Notes: generated from the sequence alone by a model not told the origin. Shown: positions 41,371 through 49,867, numbered from the stretch's first letter. The stretch: DNA of 64,000 nt from JAOUEA01 sp038249195 (GCA_038249195.1 JBBRWM010000001.1:310001-374000); one strand, 5' to 3'. Program-made: numbers and translations.

Positions 41371-43836
41371 ATGCGCCTACGGGTGCTCTGCTTGGATTTG
41401 ACCAGCAGCGAACCGGTCGTCGAGTGCCGTGTCACCTGCAGCGTGACCGTCGCGCCCCGCCGCACCAGGACTATCGAGATCCCTGACGGCGACACCGGGA
41501 CGGTCCCTGTGGCCATGTTGCTCCCGATCGACGACTTCCCTCAGCCTGGCGATACCGGAAACGGGACCGTCGAGGTCCCGTTTATCGTCATGAGCCAGGC
41601 CGTGGTCCTTCCCCTTGAGACGGCCACCACGAGCCCAAGTGGCGCCGTAACGTTCGAGGTTGACCTCTCTCGCGAGTTCACGCGGCTTGCGGCGGCCAAC
41701 GATGATCGGGACGACTTCTTCGATGTGGTCGCCCTCGTGCTTCTCGGCGGTTCCGCAGATGGCCTAAGCCGGTCCTCCCTTCCGGTGCTCACTACAAGGA
41801 GCACGGACTCCCCCACCGGCGAGGTCGACCTCGAACGGCTCTTCCTGATGGATTTCGCGAAGGCCATCGTCGGTCACACGACCGAGCGCGAGAGCCGCCT
41901 CTGGTTCCAGTTGCACGGCCAGGAACTCGCGGGCCGCCGCTACGAATGTGAGGTGGACGAACTCCGCTCCGACGGATCGCCCGTCGATGGCTCTCCGCTC
42001 CAGCTCCACCGCGTGACATTCGATGAGCCGGTCACTACCAAGGTGCTCGACCTCGCCGGACTCCTGCCCGGCAGGACATACGGATTCCAGCTGCGGATTC
42101 GGCCGTCCGCAGGCTCGACACCCCGAATCGGGCGCGTGCTTGCTGGCGGTTCGTTCACCACAGCCGGCGCCGACGAGCGCGAGCTCACCTTGTTCTTCGG
42201 CTCATGCCACAAACCATTCGACTCGGGGTTCCTCGACCCGTCACGCGACATGCGGCATTGGCGCAGCCTTGCCGACCGCACGGACGGCGATCTCCAGCTT
42301 ATGATCGGCGACCAGGTCTACGGCGATGAGGTCCCCACCCCAGCCCCTGGAGAGAGGTGGTTCGACGGTTACGTCCGTCGATACAACCAATTCTGGAGTT
42401 TCCAGCCGCTCCGACAGGCGCTTGCCAGGCGTCCTACATACATGACGCTCGACGACCACGAGGTTACAGACGACTGGGGCGTGGACGACGAGATCCCGGA
42501 CGAACGCATCGACGACGCCGTCGACGTGTTCCGCGCCTATCAGCTCGCGTACAGCCCTTCGGGCCGGGATGGTCAGGTCCACTATCACTTCCGCCGCGGC
42601 CCTGTCGCCTTCTTTTCCTTGGACTCTCGGACGTGCCGGGGCAAAGACGACGAGTTTCCGATCCTCGGGCGCCGGCAGGTCGATGACCTGCGGCGGTGGG
42701 CGACGTCCCCCGAGGTGCTCGATGCCGACGTTGTGGTGCTGGTCAGTGCGGTGCCGATCGCACTCCTACCCATCGGCCTGCTTCGACGTATCGCCGAACT
42801 TGCGACGACGGGTGCCGGAGTGACCGCCGGCGTCATCGCTGGCGCGGCCGTTGGATTTTTCATCGGCGGTCCGGCAGGCGCCGGGGTAGGAGCCAGCTTC
42901 GGCGGCGCTATCGGAGGCGCCGGCGCGCACATCTACTACGACGCGATCGAAGAGGACAAGCTCATCGAGGCGGATGCCACAGACATGTGGTCGTTCGAAT
43001 CCAACCAGAGGGACCTTGTCCGCGTGCTTGACGTGCTCTTCGACCTAGCGACCGATCGACCACGCAACGGAGCCCGCCCGCGGCTCGTCTTCGTCCTCGG
43101 TGGAGACTCGCACTTCGGCTTCTTGCACCTGATCGCCTCGGACCACGACGAGGACGGCGGCGTCGACCATGGGACGAACCCCCTGATCTTCCAGGCGACC
43201 AGTTCCGCCATTGGGCGGCGTCCTCAGAATCAGGAAGAGATGCGCGCACTGTTCCGCGACGTGGACGAGAACCCCGCGAACATCGACTCGCTGAAGGGGG
43301 ATCTCGTGGGGCTCCTGAACGACACCGCGGAGCGGTTCGTGCTCGACGACGAGCAAGGGGAGCACTATCGCGCCCAGTGTCTCGGGGCGCTGTTCGAGCG
43401 AACGCTAGGCAAGATCCACATGGCACGATCTGGCGAGGGACGTCGATACCGAATCGAAGTCACGATTGAGGGCGAGACTCGCAGCCTCGTGCAGATGTTC
43501 GACGTGGACCTCGACGCCCGCCCAGTGACATGGCGGTCACTGATCGGCGAGGTCCTCGCTGCCGAGGGCGAGATCACGACGCTGCGCGTTCACGAGGTCG
43601 GCTCCGGGTTCGGCGCTGCGGCTGACCGGCTCGATGTCGAGGTCGTCGTCCAGCTGGATGCCGAGCGGAACCGAAGCTTCGGCTTCCAACTCCGGCGGGA
43701 CGAGGACGAGGAGGTTCGAACCGCGATGCTCGGCGAGCTTCGCGAAGCCTTCAATCATCGGCGCCGGGTGCGGTTGGACTACCGACGCACGGGCATCCGC
43801 AATGGCGAGATCATCCGGGTCATGGCGCCCGGCTGA
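41371..43836 (+). CDS. PhoD-like metallophosphatase with internal glycine-rich hairpin and novel C-terminal domain
   Basis: 821 residues. N-terminal beta-rich region (about 1-270). PhoD-like phosphatase core with 'FFGSCHKPF' (about 275), 'IGDQVYGDE' (about 312), 'LDDHEVTDDWG' (about 360) and 'GGDSHFGF' (about 577), which supply the metal ligands. An insertion at about 455-530 contains 'GVTAGVIAGAAVGFFIGG' followed by more GxxxG-rich sequence, like a membrane-inserting glycine zipper. The last 85 residues match the stand-alone protein of the next gene. No signal peptide is seen. ATG 41371 has AGGA six bases upstream. Substrate unknown, likely a phosphodiester or phospholipid. Confidence 0.82.
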   Translation: MRLRVLCLDLTSSEPVVECRVTCSVTVAPRRTRTIEIPDGDTGTVPVAMLLPIDDFPQPGDTGNGTVEVPFIVMSQAVVLPLETATTSPSGAVTFEVDLSREFTRLAAANDDRDDFFDVVALVLLGGSADGLSRSSLPVLTTRSTDSPTGEVDLERLFLMDFAKAIVGHTTERESRLWFQLHGQELAGRRYECEVDELRSDGSPVDGSPLQLHRVTFDEPVTTKVLDLAGLLPGRTYGFQLRIRPSAGSTPRIGRVLAGGSFTTAGADERELTLFFGSCHKPFDSGFLDPSRDMRHWRSLADRTDGDLQLMIGDQVYGDEVPTPAPGERWFDGYVRRYNQFWSFQPLRQALARRPTYMTLDDHEVTDDWGVDDEIPDERIDDAVDVFRAYQLAYSPSGRDGQVHYHFRRGPVAFFSLDSRTCRGKDDEFPILGRRQVDDLRRWATSPEVLDADVVVLVSAVPIALLPIGLLRRIAELATTGAGVTAGVIAGAAVGFFIGGPAGAGVGASFGGAIGGAGAHIYYDAIEEDKLIEADATDMWSFESNQRDLVRVLDVLFDLATDRPRNGARPRLVFVLGGDSHFGFLHLIASDHDEDGGVDHGTNPLIFQATSSAIGRRPQNQEEMRALFRDVDENPANIDSLKGDLVGLLNDTAERFVLDDEQGEHYRAQCLGALFERTLGKIHMARSGEGRRYRIEVTIEGETRSLVQMFDVDLDARPVTWRSLIGEVLAAEGEITTLRVHEVGSGFGAAADRLDVEVVVQLDAERNRSFGFQLRRDEDEEVRTAMLGELREAFNHRRRVRLDYRRTGIRNGEIIRVMAPG

Positions 43837-43851
43837 CCAAGGGGAGGGGAC

Positions 43852-44211
43852 ATGGCGCTTCTGAACGCCGACGGAAAGGTCAAACTGTTGCGGGTCAACG
43901 AACGCGGAGACCGCTTCGGTGGGCCGCCCGACCAGTTACAGGCCGAGGTGATCCTGCAGCTCGAGGACGACGCTCGTTCCTTCGGCTTTCGGATGCTCGA
44001 CGACGACGATCTCCCGGTTCGGAGGGGATATCTGGACCTACTCCGGGACGCCTTGAACCACGGCCACGTCGTGCATATCGACTTCGAGATCGCGCAGGGG
44101 AGCACCAAGGGCCGGATAACGCGGGTGTGGCTGACTCCAGCACCCCGTCCGCACCCAGGGATTCCCGGTCCGATCCTGACCCACGAAGCCGTGCTCGGAG
44201 CGGACAAATGA
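43852..44211 (+). CDS. Stand-alone copy of the phosphatase C-terminal domain
   Basis: 119 residues, unknown family. Residues 12-95 align with the last 85 residues of the upstream phosphatase: shared LRV, FG, EV, QL, SFGF, LR-A-NH, a V..D pair and an I-RV ending, about 35-40% identical by eye. The fold is probably alpha/beta with a central 'RSFGFRML' strand. The gene follows the phosphatase by 15 bases behind a GGGGAGGGGA site and precedes a helical protein by one base. It probably binds the same partner or ligand as the phosphatase's domain. Confidence 0.75.
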   Translation: MALLNADGKVKLLRVNERGDRFGGPPDQLQAEVILQLEDDARSFGFRMLDDDDLPVRRGYLDLLRDALNHGHVVHIDFEIAQGSTKGRITRVWLTPAPRPHPGIPGPILTHEAVLGADK

Positions 44212-44212
44212 G

Positions 44213-44824
44213 ATGACCGCACCCGCCATCTCGTTCAGAGCATTGAACGATGCCGTGGACGTCGTGACGAAGGTCGGGGATGGACTTGTGACGCTCGAGG
44301 GCCTGCCGGGGCGGGAACGCCAGCGCTACCGAGACGCCGTCGATGCGACGTTTCAGATCTTGGAGGAGTCCGTCGGACTCCTCAGCAACAGACTGGGCGA
44401 CATCCGCAACCAGGCCCTCGATCCAGCAAAGCCCGATGACCGGTCGAAGCTATCGAACGAGTTGCGGCCGCTGGCGGACTACGAGGCCTGGCACAGGCTA
44501 GAGGGCGAGGTTCGTCTGTGCAGCTCCCTCCGGGTGACCAGACGGGAAATGGATGGACTCCGTGACCGGCTGAGTGGTCGAATCGCGCTGAAGGACTGGG
44601 ATGGGTTCGACCAGATGGTGTCTGCGCTGCTAGCGGGCGAGTCAGCTCTGGCGAACACTCTCGCTGGCGCCTTGTACAACCTCTCGGCGACAGCTCCTGC
44701 GGCCGAGGCCAGTGAGCGGGGGGCGATGGCCGCGCTCCGTGCGGTCGACCGAACTTGGCGGAACCTGCGAGACCTACGCCGACGGATCATGTCCAAGCAC
44801 ATCGACGTCTACGAAGCCATCTAA
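44213..44824 (+). CDS. Helical protein of the island operon
   Basis: 203 residues, unknown family. Predicted almost entirely alpha-helical with many Arg, Glu and Leu in heptad-like spacing; no membrane segment or signal peptide, and no catalytic motif. Its ATG follows the previous stop codon after one base (TGAGATG), so it is translationally coupled to the domain protein. A partner or scaffold role in the phosphatase system is inferred from operon position alone. Confidence 0.72.
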   Translation: MTAPAISFRALNDAVDVVTKVGDGLVTLEGLPGRERQRYRDAVDATFQILEESVGLLSNRLGDIRNQALDPAKPDDRSKLSNELRPLADYEAWHRLEGEVRLCSSLRVTRREMDGLRDRLSGRIALKDWDGFDQMVSALLAGESALANTLAGALYNLSATAPAAEASERGAMAALRAVDRTWRNLRDLRRRIMSKHIDVYEAI

Positions 44825-44864
44825 GCGGCCGCGCTGAATCTGATCCGCAACCTTTGGAGGGCTG

Positions 44865-44967
44865 ATGCCGATCCGAGTCTGAACCTTCAACCTGAACAAC
44901 CTGTTCTCCCGGTACAACTTCCGCGGAGCGATCCGGGCCCTGAACGCCGGGCGACATCGATGTTGAA
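44865..44967 (+). pseudogene. Truncated endonuclease/exonuclease/phosphatase gene
   Basis: A start with a good GGAGG site encodes MPIRV, a TGA stop (44880-44882), then TFNLNNLFSRYNFRGAIR. Intact family members begin MPIRVATFNLNNLFSRxxF, so the TGA replaces the Ala codon and the rest of the gene (several hundred codons) is missing. It was probably the fourth gene of the island operon: a second phosphoesterase, now dead. Confidence 0.65.
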
Positions 44968-44984
44968 GAGCCGTACCGTTCGGT

Positions 44985-45595
44985 GATCCGACGATCTTTC
45001 ACTCCGAACGTTCAGGGGAACGCTGGTCAATGCCAGGACGCCGCCGACACGGCGACGATCGCTCAGCGACTCTTTCGAGATGGCTGGCGTTCTGGCCGTG
45101 AACCCGTGAGCTTGCCACACGCGGACTACGCTCCCGAGCGACTCACCGTTGAGGACGCGCTCGGCCGCGTCGCGGATGGCCTCGGCCTCGTCGGGCACGA
45201 TTGAGCCATCGGCGCTGTAGCCGAGCCCGAGCGACCCATGGTGCGCCCGTCGGCTGAGTCGAGGTCGATGTCCCCGCTCGCGACCGTCGCGATGCGCAAT
45301 CCGCGCGCCTTGGTCAGGTCGATGTGCCGTTGCAGATCGGCGGGGCTCCGGTACCTGCGCGAGCTGGAGTAGGCCCACGACGGCGTCGACGCTGCCCGCC
45401 TCGATGTCGTCGAGGAGTTGCTCCCACGCCGGCCGCCGCTTCGCGTCGCTCGGGCTCACGTCGTTGTCGGCGTAGATCGCCCCGACAGGCCACTCGCGAC
45501 GTTCGGTTCAGCGCTCGCGCATCCTGCTCCTGGCGTCCGACGCCGAGCGCCTTCCCCTCGGGGTCGCTGCTGATGCGGACGTAGATTGCGGCGCG
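44985..45595 (-). pseudogene. Decayed serine site-specific recombinase
   Basis: Fragments in different frames spell a large serine integrase. N terminus RAAIYVRISSDPEGKALG (catalytic Ser in RISSD) and 'GVGRQEQDARAL'; then 'VSPSDAKRRPAWEQLLDDIE' in another frame; then 'LTKARGLRIATVASGDIDLD'; then 'SADGSIVPDEAEAIRDAAER' and 'NGESLGSVVRVWQAHGF' of the recombinase domain. The active-site Arg region between GDIDLD and the recombinase domain is deleted, and there are several frameshifts. It starts 20 bases after the PIG-L stop, as integrases often do beside their att site. Confidence 0.8.
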
Positions 45596-45968
45596 TACGA
45601 TGGCGCTCCGGCGATCATTCGAGCCTGAGGACTCGAAACTCCTCCGCGTACTCCGCGCCGATCTTCTCCCCCGCCCGGACGGCCTCGTCCCGCATGGACG
45701 TCTCGAAGAACGCTATCCCTTCCGTCAGCTGGCTCGGGTGCTCCGCGAGCGCGTCGACCTTGGTTTGAAACGTGGCGCCCACGTCCTCGGTGTGGTTGGG
45801 CTCGTGCGTCCAAGCGAGCCAGACGTCCCGCACCTCCTGCACTCGTAGCCCCTCCCCAAGATGCTCCGAGAAGAAGTGCGGATTCCCGGCGCCCGGAAAC
45901 GCGGAATCGAGGGCGATCCATCCGGCGGTTCGATGGTCGGAGTGGTTGTAGTACCGGTTCTCGAAGAA
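45548..45968. repeat. Island boundary direct repeat, right copy
   Basis: Right-hand counterpart of the repeat at 40648-41070. It comprises the 3' 354 bp of the intact PIG-L gene (45615-45968) plus the first codons of the recombinase pseudogene (45548-45595). Upstream of 45968 the PIG-L gene continues with its N-terminal half, which the left copy lacks. Confidence 0.88.
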
Positions 45969-46340
45969 CACGGATGTCGGGTCGCACGACAGGAGCGTCT
46001 CGGCGCGCTCCTCGCGGATCCTGCGCACGACGGCCTCGCGTATCTCCGGGCGGTTGCGCAGCTCCCCGTCGTGTGTGGAGAGGATCCGGCAGCTCGCGAG
46101 GCTCATGACGGCAGCGGCCGCTTCCGTCTCCTCGCGACGCGTCCGGGCCAGCTCGTCCCGATCGCGCCGCGGGTCCTGCGACCCGCGGTCGCCGTTGGTG
46201 AGGACGAGCAGATGGACCTCGCGCCCGGCGCGCGCCCATTTGCTCAGCACGCCTCCCGCGGCGATCTCAGCGTCGTCGGGATGCGCGAACACCGCGAGCA
46301 CGGGTGCGGTGCGGACGGTGGGCGCGTCCTCGTGGGTCAC
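45615..46340 (-). CDS. PIG-L family deacetylase
   Basis: 241 residues. PIG-L/LmbE zinc-dependent N-deacetylase: metal motif 'AHPDDAEIAAGG' near residue 20 and 'YNHSDHRTAGW' near residue 128 with the second His set. Mycothiol MshB and GlcNAc-lipid deacetylases belong here; the substrate is unknown. GTG 46340 overlaps the pepA stop by four bases. The last 117 codons are part of the duplicated boundary repeat, so the present 3' end may have come with the inserted element. Confidence 0.88.
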   Translation of the reverse strand: MTHEDAPTVRTAPVLAVFAHPDDAEIAAGGVLSKWARAGREVHLLVLTNGDRGSQDPRRDRDELARTRREETEAAAAVMSLASCRILSTHDGELRNRPEIREAVVRRIREERAETLLSCDPTSVFFENRYYNHSDHRTAGWIALDSAFPGAGNPHFFSEHLGEGLRVQEVRDVWLAWTHEPNHTEDVGATFQTKVDALAEHPSQLTEGIAFFETSMRDEAVRAGEKIGAEYAEEFRVLRLE

Positions 46341-47845
46341 CGAGAGCGTCGACCTGGCTTCGCGGCCGGAACCGCCGCCCGGTCCTCCAGGAACCTGACG
46401 AGCGTGCGCACGGGCACGCCCGTGGCGCCCTTGGGCCCGAGATCGGTTCCGCCCGGGGCGAACGCGGGCCCGGCGATGTCCATATGGACCCACGGCGTGT
46501 CGCCCACGAACGTCGCGAGGAACCAGGCGGCAGCGATCGCACCGCCGTAACGCTCGCCGATGTTCTTGATGTCCGCCACGTCGGAGTCGATGAGTCGTCG
46601 GTACTCGCCGAAGAGCGGCAGCCGCCAGACCGGTTCTCCCACCGCCTCGCCGGCAGCGATCACGCTGGCGACGAGGTGGTCGTCATTCGAGAACGCGCCG
46701 GAGATCTTGTCCCCCAGCGCAACCACGCACGCGCCGGTGAGCGTGGCCGTGTCGATGATGAGCTGGGGTTCCTGTTCGCTCAGGTAGGCGAGGGCGTCCG
46801 CGAGGACCAACCGCCCCTCGGCGTCCGTGTTCAACACCTCCGACGTGGTCCCGCCGCGGTGCACGATGACGTCTCCCGGGCGCTGCGCGGTGCCGCTCGG
46901 CATGTTCTCGGCGCAGGGGATGACGGCGATCACGTTGAGCTTCGGCTTCCGCTGCGCGATCACGCGCATGGTGGCAAGGATCGACGCGGCGCCCGCCATG
47001 TCGTCCTTCATGGATTCCATGCCCTTGGCGTCTTTGATCGACAGGCCGCCCGAGTCGAAGGCGATGCCTTTGCCGGAGAGCGCCACCGGCGTCGCGCGGC
47101 CGGCGCCCGTGTACCGTAGCTCGATCATCCGCGGCGGGTTGGCGCTTCCCTGTCCCACGCCGAGGATCCCGCCGAACCCGCCCTGCTTGAGCTGCGGCAC
47201 GGCCCAGACCTTGCAGGCCAGGCCCACCTCGCGGGCCATGGCCTGCGCCTCCTTGGCTATCGTGGCGGGCGACATGTCGCCGGCGGGCGTGTTCACGAGA
47301 TCACGAGCCCAGGAGACGGCCTCCACGAGCCCGGCCGCGTCCTTCACGGCTGCGCGCATGACCTTGGCGTCCCAGCGCGGGGCGCCGAGGACGGTGACCT
47401 TCTTCAGGGTCGCGGCGTCGCCGTTCTTGGTCCGGAAACGGTCGAATCGATACGCCCCGAGTCCGATGCCCTCCGCCGCGGCCGCCACGGCCTCGGCCGC
47501 GTCGCGGGCGCCGAACGCCTGGGCGAAGGTCGTGGCCACGGTGCCGAAGCGCCGCGCGGTTTCCGCCACGCGACCCAGCGCGCGGCGTGCCGCATCCACG
47601 GTGAAGGCGTCCTTTGGCCCCACGCCGACCAGCATGACGACGTCCGCCGCGAAGTCGTCGCCTGGCCGGCGCGGAACGAGCAGGTCCTCGCCGCGCTTGC
47701 CCGAGAGCCGCGCCGCCCCGTAGGCCTCGGCGAGGTTGAGCTGATCCACGCCCGGCCCGGGCTTCGGGCCCTGGAACACGGGAACGATCAGCAGGCCCGT
47801 GGAGAACTGCGCTGCGGGCTCGGCGGTGTACGAGTAGGTGCTCAC
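46337..47845 (-). CDS. pepA: Leucyl aminopeptidase (M17)
   Basis: 502 residues. N-terminal macro-like domain, then the M17 catalytic domain with 'GKGIAFDSGGLSIK' near residue 255, 'KDDMAGAA' and the signature 'NTDAEGRLVLADAL' near residue 337, which provide the two-metal site. It removes N-terminal residues from peptides. GTG 47845 has AAGGAG nine bases upstream; a longer frame exists but has no family similarity. Co-transcribed with the PIG-L gene. Confidence 0.94.
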   Translation of the reverse strand: MSTYSYTAEPAAQFSTGLLIVPVFQGPKPGPGVDQLNLAEAYGAARLSGKRGEDLLVPRRPGDDFAADVVMLVGVGPKDAFTVDAARRALGRVAETARRFGTVATTFAQAFGARDAAEAVAAAAEGIGLGAYRFDRFRTKNGDAATLKKVTVLGAPRWDAKVMRAAVKDAAGLVEAVSWARDLVNTPAGDMSPATIAKEAQAMAREVGLACKVWAVPQLKQGGFGGILGVGQGSANPPRMIELRYTGAGRATPVALSGKGIAFDSGGLSIKDAKGMESMKDDMAGAASILATMRVIAQRKPKLNVIAVIPCAENMPSGTAQRPGDVIVHRGGTTSEVLNTDAEGRLVLADALAYLSEQEPQLIIDTATLTGACVVALGDKISGAFSNDDHLVASVIAAGEAVGEPVWRLPLFGEYRRLIDSDVADIKNIGERYGGAIAAAWFLATFVGDTPWVHMDIAGPAFAPGGTDLGPKGATGVPVRTLVRFLEDRAAVPAAKPGRRSR

Positions 47846-47924
47846 GCGGGCTACTCCTTCGGCGAGTGAGGGACCGCGGCTCTCTGGTGGCCGGGCGCGG
47901 CGGCGGACGACCGCTACCCTAACC

Positions 47925-48257
47925 ATGATGAAGCCCCGCGACATCCGCGACCTCGTCTGGTTCGCCGACGACGAGGCCCGACACGAGACGCTGTTGGAAA
48001 GCGATCGATTGTGGTCCCAGGTGGTCTGCCTGCAGCGATCCCAGGGGGTGGGCCCCATGACGGACGCGGGCTCCGACGCGCTCGCCACCGTGCTGGCCGG
48101 CGAGGTCGCCGCCCAGGTGGGGTCCTCGCGCATGCGCATGGCGCAGTGGGACGCCGTCCTCGTCCCGCGCGGGGAAGGGCTCACCCTGCGCAACGCCTCC
48201 GCCGAACCGTCCGTCGTCCTCCTCGTCCTGGCGCCCCCTCCGGCGCCTGCGGCCTAA
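47925..48257 (+). CDS. Cupin-domain protein
   Basis: 110 residues (ATG 47925 or 47928). A small cupin-like barrel: 'LWSQVVCLQRSQGVGPMTDAGSDALATVLAGEVAAQVG', then 'QWDAVLVPRGEGLTLRNASAEPSVVLLVLAPP'. The usual His metal ligands are absent, so it may not bind a metal. Divergent from pepA and convergent with cytX, whose end it overlaps by four bases. Confidence 0.75.
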   Translation: MMKPRDIRDLVWFADDEARHETLLESDRLWSQVVCLQRSQGVGPMTDAGSDALATVLAGEVAAQVGSSRMRMAQWDAVLVPRGEGLTLRNASAEPSVVLLVLAPPPAPAA

Positions 48258-49666
48258 CGGCCGCGCTCGGCGGCTCCCCTATGCCTGGGCAGGACGACGA
48301 GCGCCACCACGAAGGCGACCACGAAGGCGGGGATGCTCGCACCGAGCGGAGACCCGGCGAACAGGGGGAACGGCAGGTGGAGGGCTTCGAACATATTCGC
48401 GATCGCCGAGGTCCACCAGTCGGGGCCTGTCGGGAGGCACCACTGGTAGACGACGGCGCCGGCGATCCAGGGCGCGAAGGCCCGCCACCGGAACCCCGGC
48501 GGGGCCTGCGCGAACAGGGACGCCTCGCCGAACCGACCCCCACGACGCACCCCCCAATCCGCCAGGAACACGCCGAACAGCGGCACGAACACGGCGCCCA
48601 CGAGGTAGAGGAAGAGCTGGAAGGTTCCCGTCGCGTTCTCGCGAAGGAGAGCGGCGATCGCGAACCCGGCGAGGCCGATCGCCACGATCAACCGGCGCTG
48701 CGGGGCGGACGGTCGCACGTTCTGCACGGAGAGCGCGCCGGAGTAGATGTTCGCCATAGCCTGGTCGCTCTCGCCGACCAGGAGGGCGAGCAGGACCACC
48801 GCACCCCCGGCCGTGGCCGCGATCGTCGTGCCGATGTCGAGCACGTCCGCGCCGGCGCCGGCCGCGAGCACCAGCAGGGCGCCGAGGGCATAGAACCAGA
48901 TGTTGCCTACCGCGTAGGAGGCGTAGGTCCCCCCGAACGCCGCGCGCGGGCGCCTCGCGAAGCGGTCGAAGTCCGCGACGAGGGGAAGCCACGAGATCGG
49001 CATCGCGATCACCAGATCGACCGCCAGCCAGAACGGCAGACCACCGGTCCCCGGCGCGCGCCAGATGGCGCCGAGATCGCCCACCGCGAGCACGCGCAGC
49101 GTGATCCACAGCGACACGGCGGCTACGACCCAGATCCCGAAGCGCTCGAGCCAACGCCGCACGGCGAAGATGGGCCCCGCGAGCGCCAGGGCGGTGCACA
49201 GGACCGTCACGAGCGCCAACCAGAAGAGCCCGGCGTCGACGCCGAACAAGTCGCGTGAAACGGCGTTGGCCACCCGGCCCATCGCCCAGAGCTCGAAGGC
49301 GGTCCATCCTACGAGTTGCACGAGGTTCAGCGCCGAGGGCACGTAGGACCCGCGGAGGCCGAGGACCGGGCGGAACAGGACCATGCCGGGGACCCCATCA
49401 CGGGCGCCGGCGAGGCCGACGAGGGCGAGCGGCAGGCAACCGAGGAGGCTCCCGACCACGATCGCCAGCAACGCCCTGGGCAGACCGAGCGCCGGCACCA
49501 AGAGCGCGCCGGAGACGAGCACCAGGAGGCCGATCGACAGGTCCCCCCACAGGACCCCGATGTCGACCCCCGAGAATCGCCGCAGGCCCACGGGCACGGG
49601 CCGGATCCCCCAGCGCGGGGTCTCTCGCTCGAGCGCCTCTTCGAGCCGATCGCTGACGCGTGCCAC
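48254..49666 (-). CDS. cytX: Hydroxymethylpyrimidine permease (NCS1 family, CytX-like)
   Basis: 470 residues with 12 predicted membrane helices, NCS1 nucleobase-transporter family: 'WGIRPVPVGLRRFSGVDIGVLWGDLSIGLLVL' at the N terminus and 'MPISWLPLVADFDRFAR' in the middle. A TPP riboswitch directly precedes it, so the substrate is most likely the thiamine precursor hydroxymethylpyrimidine rather than cytosine. GTG 49666 follows GGAGGGAG, which is also the 3' strand of the riboswitch. Confidence 0.88.
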   Translation of the reverse strand: MARVSDRLEEALERETPRWGIRPVPVGLRRFSGVDIGVLWGDLSIGLLVLVSGALLVPALGLPRALLAIVVGSLLGCLPLALVGLAGARDGVPGMVLFRPVLGLRGSYVPSALNLVQLVGWTAFELWAMGRVANAVSRDLFGVDAGLFWLALVTVLCTALALAGPIFAVRRWLERFGIWVVAAVSLWITLRVLAVGDLGAIWRAPGTGGLPFWLAVDLVIAMPISWLPLVADFDRFARRPRAAFGGTYASYAVGNIWFYALGALLVLAAGAGADVLDIGTTIAATAGGAVVLLALLVGESDQAMANIYSGALSVQNVRPSAPQRRLIVAIGLAGFAIAALLRENATGTFQLFLYLVGAVFVPLFGVFLADWGVRRGGRFGEASLFAQAPPGFRWRAFAPWIAGAVVYQWCLPTGPDWWTSAIANMFEALHLPFPLFAGSPLGASIPAFVVAFVVALVVLPRHRGAAERGR

Positions 49667-49671
49667 CGTGC

Positions 49672-49768
49672 TCCCTCCGCCGGCATGACCCGGTTCAGGT
49701 TCGAAGGGTCGCCGACCCTCGCGCGCAGCCGGCCTCTCAGCCCGGTTCCGGCCGGGCTCCCCTGCTAT
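49672..49768 (-). promoter_or_regulatory. TPP (thiamine pyrophosphate) riboswitch
   Basis: Reading the minus strand: GGGGAGCCCGG, then GGGCTGAGAGG (the pyrimidine-sensing CUGAGA loop), then GACCCTTCGAACCTGAACC and GGGTCATGCCGGCGGAGGGA (the pyrophosphate helix). These are the conserved THI-element blocks in the correct order. The GGAGGGAG ribosome-binding site of cytX is the closing strand, so TPP binding should block translation start as well as any effect on transcription. Confidence 0.95.
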
Positions 49769-49867
49769 CGGACCCACTCTAGCAACCGCCCCTCCCTATG
49801 CGGGAACCATCCGAAGGGACCATCTGTCTCATCTCAAGTCATCCCCCAGACGCCCGATGCCGACGGT

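Larger units (their letters stand above)
40648..45968. mobile_element. Accessory island inserted at a PIG-L deacetylase gene
   Basis: A segment of about 5 kb bounded by direct copies of the PIG-L 3' end. It carries a decayed serine recombinase at its right edge, next to the intact PIG-L gene, and a plus-strand operon of unknown function with visibly lower GC content and broken neighbours. The arrangement is that of an integrated element that entered the PIG-L gene and brought a replacement 3' end, leaving the displaced end stranded on the far side. The recombinase is dead, so it is now fixed. Confidence 0.68.

Noticed and set aside
41071..45614. A prophage
   Set aside because: No capsid, terminase, portal or tail gene is present; only a decayed recombinase and a small operon.
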